This document shows positions 36,301-42,660 of a stretch of DNA of 64,000 bases, in pieces. Below the pieces are notes generated by a model. It saw only the letters and a list, made by a program, of their open reading frames with translations. It was not told where the DNA came from and searched no databases. Positions within the stretch are counted from its first letter, which is position 1. Each line of letters starts with the position of its first letter. Position numbers and translations under genes: made by a program. Source of the stretch: Catonia carolina (taxonomy: Eukaryota; Arthropoda; Insecta; Hemiptera; Achilidae); NCBI GenBank assembly GCA_035578175.1, contig JAQMRL010000001.1, positions 236,793,038 to 236,857,037 of the forward strand, given 5' to 3'.

Positions 36301-37444
36301 TGCCATCCACGACGACTCCCCGCTAGGCTTCTTCCTCGAGGTGGACGTGGAATACCCTACGGACGCTGAGACGCAAGACTGCCACAACGACCTTCCGTTC
36401 ATGGCTGAAAACGCGACCCCTCCCAGAGCCAGAAACCCCAAACTCCTGACCACCCTGCAAAACAAGACCAGGTACGTTTGCCACTACGGTCTCCTTAAGC
36501 AGGCCATGGCACATGGTCTAAAGGTGACCAAAGTCCACAGAGTCCTCCAATTTCAACAGTCTGCATGGCTCAAGCCTTACATAGACCTGAACACCCTTAA
36601 CAGGCAGTCTGCCCGCAATGTCTTCGAGAAGGACTTCTTCAAACTGCTGAACAATGCCGTCTTCGGCAAGTGTATGGAGAACGTCCGTAAACGCATGAAC
36701 CTGGAGCTGGTTAGCAACTCGAAGAGGTTAATGAAGCTGATCGCCAAGCCCTCTTTCAAGGACAGGATCATATACGACGAGTCGCTATGCGCTGTCGAGC
36801 TGTCCAAGACCTCGGCCCATTTGGATAAACCTATTTACGTAGGCGCTACGGTCCTGGACTCCAGTAAGACCTTAATGTATTCATTTCATTACGATGTCAT
36901 GAAGAAGAGGTACGGGTCGAAAATCGACCTCCTGTACATGGATACAGACAGCTTCTTTTATGACATCGAGACCTCCGATTTTTACCGCGACATGCAGGAC
37001 CCCGAATTCAAGGCCTTCTTCGACACCTCCGACTACCCTCCGACACACCCATGCCATTCCGCCACCAACAAAAAAGTGCTCGGGAAGTTCAAAGACGAGT
37101 GCAACGGTATCCCGATCGCCGAGTTTATAGGTTTGAGAGCGAAACTCTACACCTTCAGGACTGGTGAGGGTATTGTCAAGAAGAAGGCTAAAGGCGTCAA
37201 AAAGAACGTGGTCAAGAAAGACATCACTTTTGACGACTACAGAAAGTGTCTCGAAGACCCCTCGTTATGGTTGTACAGGGACATGAAAATGTTTCAATCC
37301 CGCAAGCATATAGTAAACACCATTATGACTAGCAAGCTTGCGCTGTGCAACTACGACGATAAGCGCATCGCCGTAGATGCCACCCACACCTTGGCGTACG
37401 GACACAGAAACGTCCCGCCTGAGCTCCATAACGATTTGGGTTAG
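33317..37444 (+). CDS. POLB: Protein-primed-type family B DNA polymerase with a duplicated N-terminal module
   Basis: 1375 aa; replicates the element. The N-terminal 145 residues are followed by a tandem duplication: residues 146-351 and 352-558. Each copy has a C-F-x-W block (C177, C383), an H-Y-C block (H268, H474) and a C-x2-C-x16-H-x3-C finger (C293/C296/H313/C317; C499/C502/H519/C523). Exonuclease: Exo I D563-F-E565, Exo II H712-N..Y717-D718, Exo III Y860..D864. An endonuclease VII-like zinc knuckle (C665, C668, D681-H-C-H684, C694, C697) lies between Exo I and II. Polymerase: motif A D960..L-Y-G966, motif B K1109..F-G1117, motif C D1209-T-D-S1212; all catalytic residues are present. The ATG is 5 nt after a TTTTGCAG acceptor and is the first AUG after a predicted spliced leader. 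Confidence 0.95.
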   Translation: MERQAKRIRLEQAAESGTFCVLENAFGCNLRTYYYKNANEELKDVPVLLIHLREEMESLLKEMSTSLRSFKFNILVECTYEKASTGEVQDIGFKTANTCVFPGSDIGALVDMCVQKLVDEEVEFLGKGSGWSLVSVDGILLRINRYRPLRGSSYLPLPPFVKNRGAVINVKNRDARCFKWAILCKHVTGRDRDRIDRRYDALLDKYDFSMVEFPTPINQVKAFAKANGVSVNVYGTAEKEAIEPLVVADVEKDDHFDLLLVAEGDAQHYCYINNFSRLISSQLTKHEHKIDVCKRCFTFYNDDPKGREKMAAHREYCIENSPCSFTMSKPNDDTPPMMKFENYNHVFPVPTYEPLRGSSYLPLPPFVENRKAVINVKNRDERCFEWAILCKHVSGPHRDRIDRRYDALLDKYDFNMVDFPTSLSQVKAFAKANGVSVNVYGIAEKEAIEPLVVSDVEKDDHFDLLLIAAGDKQHYCFIENFSRFIRPQLTKHTGQIDICKRCFTFYNVHPKGREAMTVHREYCVDNPPCRITLPKPNDDGTPPVMKFKNYHNIFPVPIVAYADFECILKPTEGYLPKPSSSFTIATERHVPMSYGMYFVVDPSLPDDIAQLVPKTPLLYRGPDATEHFMQTLKDIVERVAAASDRNVPMVFTAQDELSFKAAIRCQMCDVAFGPKARPNRDHCHLTGKYRTALCSKCNLMRQNQKFLPVFIHNSSNYDSHFIVRQLGYDEKKISVIPNSTEKYVSFSKNITKTLAVRFVDTFRFMASSLSVLVDNLPPEGFSHTESFFNGTQLPLVKRKGVYPYEYTDSWERLDETELPPQEAFYSSLTGENISDDDYRHALKVWDSFNIRTLGEYSDLYLKCDVLLLADVFENFRSLCRKEYGLDCAHYYTVPGFSFDAMLYKTRVELELITDYDMYMFLERGIRGGISVCVKKHAKANNPYVEGYDPELPSNYLMYVDANNLYGWAMSGNLPYKDFYWIEDEERKNRLISNLSAIHDDSPLGFFLEVDVEYPTDAETQDCHNDLPFMAENATPPRARNPKLLTTLQNKTRYVCHYGLLKQAMAHGLKVTKVHRVLQFQQSAWLKPYIDLNTLNRQSARNVFEKDFFKLLNNAVFGKCMENVRKRMNLELVSNSKRLMKLIAKPSFKDRIIYDESLCAVELSKTSAHLDKPIYVGATVLDSSKTLMYSFHYDVMKKRYGSKIDLLYMDTDSFFYDIETSDFYRDMQDPEFKAFFDTSDYPPTHPCHSATNKKVLGKFKDECNGIPIAEFIGLRAKLYTFRTGEGIVKKKAKGVKKNVVKKDITFDDYRKCLEDPSLWLYRDMKMFQSRKHIVNTIMTSKLALCNYDDKRIAVDATHTLAYGHRNVPPELHNDLG
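33752..34990 (+). repeat. In-frame tandem duplication within PolB
   Basis: Unit 1 is 33752-34369 and unit 2 is 34370-34990. They are 618 and 621 nt (one extra Gly codon in unit 2), and both DNA and protein are highly similar. It keeps the reading frame and sits before the exonuclease domain. Confidence 0.9.
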
Positions 37445-37625
37445 GTCACATCCCTCCCGCACATCCCGTTAGTCCCCGCATATGTCTACTAGCCGACTTT
37501 ATCCGACCTCTAAACGTTGAACCGCACCAGTATTGGAGTTTCATCAGTATTATTAGTCGTAAGAACTTAAGAGCTCATCGCCATACATGTATTCGTTTTC
37601 ATCTTCATCATCATCATCTTATATC

Positions 37626-37663
37626 AATAAATGTTTTATTCTTTTATGAATCTGTCTTTTATT
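37626..37663. terminator. Convergent polyadenylation signals
   Basis: AATAAA on the plus strand at 37626-37631 (PolB) and TTTATT, i.e. minus-strand AATAAA, at 37635-37640 and 37658-37663 (leftward genes). The two transcription arms meet here. Confidence 0.55.
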
Positions 37664-37974
37664 TCTTGTAACCTAAACCGTCTATAGTACCTAAAATACA
37701 TGCAGGCAGGATCGGTGCTCGATTGCTGGGAGGGTCTGTCCCCGACAGATCCTCGCATCGTGCTGCGCTTTCGCTTCACGATCGACAAAAGCCCTCAGGC
37801 TTCGGCAAGACTTATATCTACAGGTGTAAAGGTGTTGAAATGATGACACGTTTTGAAAATAAGTTTAATACATATATTCTGAAATCAAAGTACTAGACTA
37901 ATGTTACAAAAGTTCAGACTCTACAAGCAGCCGTACATGTAGGAAAAAACGAATCGAGGCTACAAGACACGACT
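37664..37974. other. Intergenic island with nested hairpins
   Basis: No coding frame. Between about 37725 and 37815, in a GC-richer patch, three stems can be drawn: ggtctgt/acagatcc with a CCCCG loop, atcgtg/cacgat, and aagcc/ggctt. It could be a structured RNA or a transcription-end element. The rest is AT-rich. Confidence 0.35.
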
Positions 37975-38763
37975 TTACTGGCTGACGCAACAGTTAAAAA
38001 TGCATTGCTTGCAGTGTTTTCTCTTCTTGGTAATGGTCCATTCGTCTTCGCCGTCATCGCTCTCCTGTTGGGCGTGTTCTTCGCAGGGCATCTCCAAGAG
38101 TAGTTCTTTATCATTCTTGAGGTATGGCGGTAAGTCGCCGTATACGTTGGATATACAGTTGCCGTAATGGTCCAAGAGAAACTCCTTGGGTAAGTAGCGG
38201 AGGGCTTCAGGCCCAGGGTTGTTGAAGCCCGAGTCCAACACCTTTTTTATGCACTCCCCTACTTTGTTTACCGTGTCGAAGACGACGCTCTTTTCTTTCC
38301 ACCACGCCTTCATCACCTCGGCCCTCTTGAGGGAGCAGCCCGAGTGGGAAAACGGACACTGGATGTCCGACCCGTGCGTATACATGAGGCGTTCGACCGA
38401 GGGACAGTCGTAGTCGTCGAGGTCTGAGATCTTTAGGTCGTCGCACATCAATAGCCCCTCTAATGTCTTCTTGTTCTCCTTTCCTTTGACAAATATCTTC
38501 CCGCCAGACACGGCCCCCGTCAGCAAGCGGTAGAGCTGTGCGTAGTCGACGAACCCGCTGTTCCACCGTATCCCTATTCTGTCTTGGCCTTCCCAGATGC
38601 GCGCTTTCTTGGACGGCGTGAGTACGCCGTAAAAGTCGTAAGGAGGCTTGAACAGATAATGATGCTTGACGCTACCTTCTACCGAGAGGACTACCAGCTC
38701 CTTGATGACCGTCTCGTAATCCGAAGGTCTGATGACCTGAAAATCTACAATGAAGGAAGGCAT
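37975..38763 (-). CDS. Polinton-associated protein of unknown function (262 aa)
   Basis: Starts at ATG 38763, 34 nt after the capsid gene stop, and is the last gene of the leftward arm. I do not recognise a family with confidence. Visible features: an LFKPPYDF block (about residues 57-64), a W-E-G-Q..IRWNSG block (about 77-92), an IFVKGKENK block (about 110-118), an acidic stretch near 240, and a basic, cysteine-rich C-terminus (KKRKHCKQCIFNCC). The conserved-looking central part suggests an enzyme or DNA-binding fold; the end may bind metal. The gene is intact. Confidence 0.8.
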   Translation of the reverse strand: MPSFIVDFQVIRPSDYETVIKELVVLSVEGSVKHHYLFKPPYDFYGVLTPSKKARIWEGQDRIGIRWNSGFVDYAQLYRLLTGAVSGGKIFVKGKENKKTLEGLLMCDDLKISDLDDYDCPSVERLMYTHGSDIQCPFSHSGCSLKRAEVMKAWWKEKSVVFDTVNKVGECIKKVLDSGFNNPGPEALRYLPKEFLLDHYGNCISNVYGDLPPYLKNDKELLLEMPCEEHAQQESDDGEDEWTITKKRKHCKQCIFNCCVSQ

Positions 38764-38797
38764 GTTGTTGCGCGCGACGAGACCTAGCGCACACTGG

Positions 38798-40000
38798 TTA
38801 ATTTATCCTCCTGACGGCTCCTGTTAAAGGCGTGTACTGAAGGATGCAATCTGTGATTATCAAGCAGTAGGCGGAGGTATTGGCAGGGATGTTGTTTTTA
38901 CACCCGATCTCGATCCTGATGTCTATGGCGCCGGTGTTCAGCGACTCGTTCTGCTTCGAGCAGTCGATAAAGAAGAGGGAGACTTTGGTCTTGAAGGTCG
39001 AGAAATCGATTAGGGGGTGGTTGACCTGTCCTCCGTAGTAGACCTTATGGAACCGCTTAAAGTTTTCGTAAAACATCGAGTACTCTCCCTTCGCGTTTTC
39101 GTACGGGTAGTACACGGAATTGAGGTAGAGTTTGATGTCCTGAAGCTCGCAGTGGTCGAAATGAGTTGATACCGCCGTCTTGGTCTTCTTGTCCGTCTGC
39201 AGTCCTACTATGACGTAGCGGGGCTTATCCGCCTGGGAGGAGGACTTGACGGTCCAGATCACGTCGGTGCTCTGCGGTAAGACGGGGTACTCGTACAGGT
39301 TCCATCTGCGGAAGGCCATCGATATGGGCGCGTCCTGATCCACCATCCTGAGCAACGGGAGTCTGTGCTGGTCGGAAAGCCTGACGTAAGGCATCTTCCA
39401 CTCCACTTTGGAAAGAGTCAGCTTGTAGTCCTTGCCTGCGGGGACCGCCACGGCGCGGTCGTCGGTAGCCGACCTTAGCAGGATAAGTTCCAGCTTGGCG
39501 TTGACTATTATGCGGCGGTAATCCTCGCAGAATCCCATGATCCTCTTCAGCGGGACGTGGGCCGTAAGCCTACCTGTGGTGCTGTTGGCGATAGCCGTTA
39601 CGGCGTCCTTGTTCCACCCTTCGACGTCTATAGAGTGTTGTTCCCCGTACCTGAAGGACGGAATATTTCTCAAGGCCGTCGTTACGCCGACGTTTCGCAC
39701 CCTGTCCACTTCGATACCGTTCATCTCCAGCCTTATCTCTTCAAACAGGAAAGCGGGCCAGTTGTCAGAAAGAGCCAGGGCCGCATCCAAAGTACCGTCG
39801 GACGCCGAAAGTTTCACGTCCACAAACAGCAGGCTGTCGCAAGGTAGGGTGTACACGTCCTGTTGGTTCACGGGTATCCTTATCTCGTCGTTGTTGTTGA
39901 AAGTCGACGACGCGTACGGAGTGTGAGTATGCATCTCCATGCCTATGATGGCGTCGTCCGCTACGGCGTTAGAGGATCCCACGTCTATTATATAGCTCAT
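38798..40000 (-). CDS. MCP: Major capsid protein, double jelly-roll type
   Basis: 400 aa. The order of blocks fits the Polinton/adintovirus hexon-like protein: an N-terminal PVNQQDVYTLP strand region (about 43-53), a central EWKMPYVRLSD part, and a C-terminal half with LYLNSVYYPYEN and DFSTFKTKVSLFFIDCSKQ leading to a final strand before the end. No signal peptide or membrane segment. The ATG at 40000 lies two bases after a GCTGCAG acceptor-like site and overlaps the stop of the 56-aa gene (ATGA). Family assignment is by pattern recognition; structure prediction would settle it. Confidence 0.8.
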   Translation of the reverse strand: MSYIIDVGSSNAVADDAIIGMEMHTHTPYASSTFNNNDEIRIPVNQQDVYTLPCDSLLFVDVKLSASDGTLDAALALSDNWPAFLFEEIRLEMNGIEVDRVRNVGVTTALRNIPSFRYGEQHSIDVEGWNKDAVTAIANSTTGRLTAHVPLKRIMGFCEDYRRIIVNAKLELILLRSATDDRAVAVPAGKDYKLTLSKVEWKMPYVRLSDQHRLPLLRMVDQDAPISMAFRRWNLYEYPVLPQSTDVIWTVKSSSQADKPRYVIVGLQTDKKTKTAVSTHFDHCELQDIKLYLNSVYYPYENAKGEYSMFYENFKRFHKVYYGGQVNHPLIDFSTFKTKVSLFFIDCSKQNESLNTGAIDIRIEIGCKNNIPANTSAYCLIITDCILQYTPLTGAVRRIN

Positions 40001-40167
40001 TTCTGCAGCACGATGAAACCCAACGATCTTAGAAAAGCAGCGTTATCTGAGGAGAGTCTCTTCTTTTTCACTTCACCAAGTGGCGGGTCGAGCTCTACAG
40101 GACGAATGTTCTTCGCTCCGTCCGGTACGGTTCTTTTATAACCCTCTTCCAGGTAGACTAACCCCAT
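39997..40167 (-). CDS. Small Polinton protein (56 aa) between minor and major capsid genes
   Basis: Begins at ATG 40167 inside the last codons of the minor capsid gene (10-nt overlap) and ends with TGA that overlaps the capsid ATG as ATGA. It fills the space between the two capsid genes exactly, which argues for a real gene. Composition: a Pro-rich centre, a KKKR cluster at 34-37 and a hydrophobic end (FLRSLGFIVL). I infer a minor virion or assembly peptide; no homologue is claimed. A TATAAAAG on the minus strand (40140-40133) lies inside it and could drive the capsid gene. Confidence 0.65.
   Translation of the reverse strand: MGLVYLEEGYKRTVPDGAKNIRPVELDPPLGEVKKKRLSSDNAAFLRSLGFIVLQK
40133..40140 (-). 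promoter_or_regulatory. Internal TATA box, possible capsid promoter
   Basis: TATAAAAG read leftward, 133 nt before the capsid ATG, with a 3' splice-like site directly before that ATG. May be coincidence within the 56-aa frame. Confidence 0.3.
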
Positions 40168-41165
40168 CGCGTACGTCTTTTAAGGTGAAGCCTGAGGCTG
40201 ATGACTTCGTTCTGAAAGCTTATCGGTCTTCCGTCCTGATCCACCACAGAGACGGTCAGTCTTCCTATCCTCGAAGTGTTTACGGGTAGGTAGATGACGT
40301 TCTTGGGAACTTCGATTATCTTATAACCCCGTTCCACCTGCGGGAAGAACTCGTGCAGGGTATGTCCTTCGGCTCCGTTAGTGTACGAGCCCCGCACGAT
40401 GTTGCAAGTCAACCGGATGGCGTTCACGGCCGTAATGTTGACAGGGCGCTGGGACGTGTACCATTTATTAGGTTCGAGGATCGCCGCATCGAACCCCAGC
40501 ACCTCTCTGATGGTTCCGGGTACGGTAAAGTCTACCTTTTCTCCGCAGAATATCGAGCACTTTAGAGTGGTGGGGTCTACGACCATGTTAAGTCTTGGGA
40601 GCGGACGGCATTCCGTCTTTGATCCCTTTGACGTCTCCTTCTTCGCATCGCTTAAGGCTTTCGCTTTCGCTTCCTCCTCCACCCTTTTCGCTTTAGCTTC
40701 CTCCTCCACCCTTTTCGCGGCCCTTATTTTCGCCGCAGTCTCCAATCTCTTAAGGACCTCATCGAGAGGGTCGGTACTGGATCTCTCTTTCCTTTTTCCC
40801 TTCTGTTCCTTTTTCCGCTCCTTCGAGAGCTTTTGGTACTTGAGGGATCCTGCGTCTTCAACATCGGTACGGTTATCGTCTTGCTCCGCGTCTCTGCTGC
40901 TGTCGCAGTTCACTCCGCCGTACATCTCCAACATCTCGTATTTGATCTTTGAGTGGATGTCGTCAATCTCGTACATGCCTTCGGGCAGCTCCACCTTCAT
41001 CCCGTCGCCGAAGCAGAACAGGTTGTTCACCCCTTTCCGCACGTTGGGTATGTTGTTGTAGCTCATGAAATCTACCAGGCCTATCTCCCACTGTCCCTCT
41101 CCGAGGTCTATGGGAGGGAAGTAATCGACCTCGATCGTAGAGCTCTTACCGCTTAGGCACAACAT
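40158..41165 (-). CDS. mCP: Minor capsid (penton-like) protein with a charged insert
   Basis: 335 aa. N-terminal block EVDYFPPIDL..WEIGLVDFMSYNNIPNV (13-42) and the LPEGMYEIDDI region, then, from about 190, FTVPGTIREVLGF, CNIVRGSY, FFPQVERGYKIIEVP and VVDQDGRPISF. This is the pattern of Polinton minor capsid (single jelly-roll penton) proteins. Between about 85 and 190 lies a highly charged insert with two RVEEEAKAK repeats, likely a helix or loop projecting from the capsid. ATG 41165 overlaps the protease stop by 20 nt. Confidence 0.8.
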   Translation of the reverse strand: MLCLSGKSSTIEVDYFPPIDLGEGQWEIGLVDFMSYNNIPNVRKGVNNLFCFGDGMKVELPEGMYEIDDIHSKIKYEMLEMYGGVNCDSSRDAEQDDNRTDVEDAGSLKYQKLSKERKKEQKGKRKERSSTDPLDEVLKRLETAAKIRAAKRVEEEAKAKRVEEEAKAKALSDAKKETSKGSKTECRPLPRLNMVVDPTTLKCSIFCGEKVDFTVPGTIREVLGFDAAILEPNKWYTSQRPVNITAVNAIRLTCNIVRGSYTNGAEGHTLHEFFPQVERGYKIIEVPKNVIYLPVNTSRIGRLTVSVVDQDGRPISFQNEVISLRLHLKRRTRWG

Positions 41166-41562
41166 CTTTACCCGATAGAAACTCTAGGCACAGATGTCCG
41201 CAGACGACTGAATCAAAGTCCTGCCTCCTGGCGTAATTATATCTTATGATGTTCGGTCCGTCTTCTCCGTTCTCGAGGTACCTTACCAGCTCTACGGGAG
41301 GCCTCAGGTTACCGTAGCTGTCAAAGTACTCTACGACCGCACCGGTCTTCCTGTAACATACCCAGTGGGTCCCTTCGTTCCTCGCGCTGTCCAAGTTGAC
41401 GATGGCTGATTCGTTTTCGTAGGGTCTATGAGGGAGCTTGTCACGCATAAACACCCCTCTAAAGTTCGAGATTTCGAGTGCGTCGGCAGCCGCCATCAAT
41501 TGACTATCGGACAGGGGTTTGTTCGGAAGTTTCAACGAAGTTTTTTTTTCCTTAGTCCGCAT
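41146..41562 (-). CDS. PRO: Adenain-like cysteine protease
   Basis: 138 aa; matures virion proteins. H66 in GTHW, D81 in YFDSYG, Q114 and C121 in VVCGH give the His-Asp(Glu)-Gln-Cys arrangement of adenovirus protease and the Ulp1-like fold. The length is short but typical for Polinton proteases. It starts at ATG 41562 within the basic C-terminal region of the PLA2 gene (31-nt overlap, different frame) and runs into the minor capsid gene. All catalytic residues are present. Confidence 0.9.
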   Translation of the reverse strand: MRTKEKKTSLKLPNKPLSDSQLMAAADALEISNFRGVFMRDKLPHRPYENESAIVNLDSARNEGTHWVCYRKTGAVVEYFDSYGNLRPPVELVRYLENGEDGPNIIRYNYARRQDFDSVVCGHLCLEFLSGKDVVPKR

Positions 41563-42152
41563 CCCGCGTGCTGCGTAGGGTACGGTTTCAAATACAGTCC
41601 CTCACCTCGTCGGGTAGTGCTACGGTTAGTCCTGCGGGTGGTGCGACGGGTAGTCTTGCTAGAGGTCTTACGAACGGTCTTCCTACGGGTAGTCTTCCTA
41701 CGGGCGGTCTTCCCGGTCTGCCTTCGCTTGATCCTCCCGCCGAACTTGCTTTTAGCTTTCATTATGTTGGTCACCGCCCAGGCGGCCGCTTTCTCCGCTA
41801 TGCTGGAGTCGGACGCTCTCACCCTCTCCCAGGCTCTATCTGCTAACACGCGGTCTGCTTCGGCCCTGCCCGCCGAGTCTTTGCGGTTGTGGTAGGCTAT
41901 GTCGTGCTGTTTGCACGCGGCGTCGAGAGGGTTGATGCCCGGGTCTCCTCTTCTCAATCTCTTCTGCAGGTCCGTCCCCGGTCCGCAGTACTGATAGCCC
42001 GGTATGTGGAGTTCCACGGGTAAAACGTCTATCGCTTTGTTCAATACGGTTCCTACGACGTTCTCTGCAGCTCCTAAGACTCCGCTCGCGATGCTCCCTA
42101 CCAGTCCGGCTCCTGAATGCGATCTGCTGCGAAACGTGTTGCATCTCCCCAT
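41532..42152 (-). CDS. Phospholipase A2 domain protein with a long basic tail
   Basis: 206 aa. An N-terminal hydrophobic, Gly/Ala-rich helix (about 14-46) precedes a PLA2 core: calcium loop Y55-C-G-P-G-T60 and catalytic H83-D84 in CKQHDIAYH. This arrangement matches the PLA2 of parvoviral VP1 and of adintovirus-like elements, where it acts on membranes during entry; that role here is inferred. Residues about 140-185 are Arg/Lys/Thr repeats, then a C-terminal AGCGLRKKK end reminiscent of adenoviral core peptides, so it may also bind DNA or be processed by the neighbouring protease. No signal peptide. Confidence 0.85.
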   Translation of the reverse strand: MGRCNTFRSRSHSGAGLVGSIASGVLGAAENVVGTVLNKAIDVLPVELHIPGYQYCGPGTDLQKRLRRGDPGINPLDAACKQHDIAYHNRKDSAGRAEADRVLADRAWERVRASDSSIAEKAAAWAVTNIMKAKSKFGGRIKRRQTGKTARRKTTRRKTVRKTSSKTTRRTTRRTNRSTTRRGEGLYLKPYPTQHAGCGLRKKKLR

Positions 42153-42193
42153 TTTAAGGTCGGAATGAAGCTCGAGGACCCGTGTTTCCTTAT

Positions 42194-42646
42194 TTATGAT
42201 GCGCTTTTTCCCTCCAGGCGTGACGATACGTCCTCAAACTCTTTGCGCAGCTTTTGGACCTCATCGCGCATTTTCAACATTTCGTCGACTCGCTCGTCTT
42301 TGACGGGATCTGAAACTTTCATCTTTTCGGCGTGGGAGGAAAGGTACTCTTTCAAGTACTTGAGGTTGATGGCGTCTTCTTCTTCGATCGGATCTCCTAC
42401 TTGCGCCATCCTGCGACCGTAAAGGTCGTAGTAAGGTTCGCTACCGCCCTCCTCCAAGACCTCGAGGACACCGTAATCTTCAGCGTAAGCTTGGATGAGC
42501 CTCATGCATTCGTTGACGTTGACCGCGTCCGTATACGACTGGGCTACGCCTACGCGACAGATTCTCCGGTCTCTCATGTCCATATCTCCATCTGCGGTAA
42601 CCCTGTAAGGGGTGAGAAAACGACGTACGGATCTTCCAGTGTCCAT
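42194..42646 (-). CDS. Fibre-like coiled-coil protein (150 aa)
   Basis: Two repeats, about 22-50 and 73-101, share the pattern D-hydrophobic-x-x-R-R-I/M-x-x-V-G...DA-V/I-N-hydrophobic. This resembles the trimer-forming shaft/collar repeats of phage and viral fibres (the N-K-I-x-N..DAVN type). From about 105 to 145 a heptad-like charged segment should form a coiled coil. ATG 42646 is 14 nt after the stop of the 434-aa gene. I infer an oligomeric virion spike or scaffold; no direct homologue is claimed. Confidence 0.7.
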   Translation of the reverse strand: MDTGRSVRRFLTPYRVTADGDMDMRDRRICRVGVAQSYTDAVNVNECMRLIQAYAEDYGVLEVLEEGGSEPYYDLYGRRMAQVGDPIEEEDAINLKYLKEYLSSHAEKMKVSDPVKDERVDEMLKMRDEVQKLRKEFEDVSSRLEGKSAS

Positions 42647-42660
42647 AGCGAGAATGAGGG

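Noticed and set aside
40381..41061. 226-aa plus-strand frame opposite the minor capsid gene
   Set aside because: Ser/Phe-rich shadow of the real minus-strand gene.
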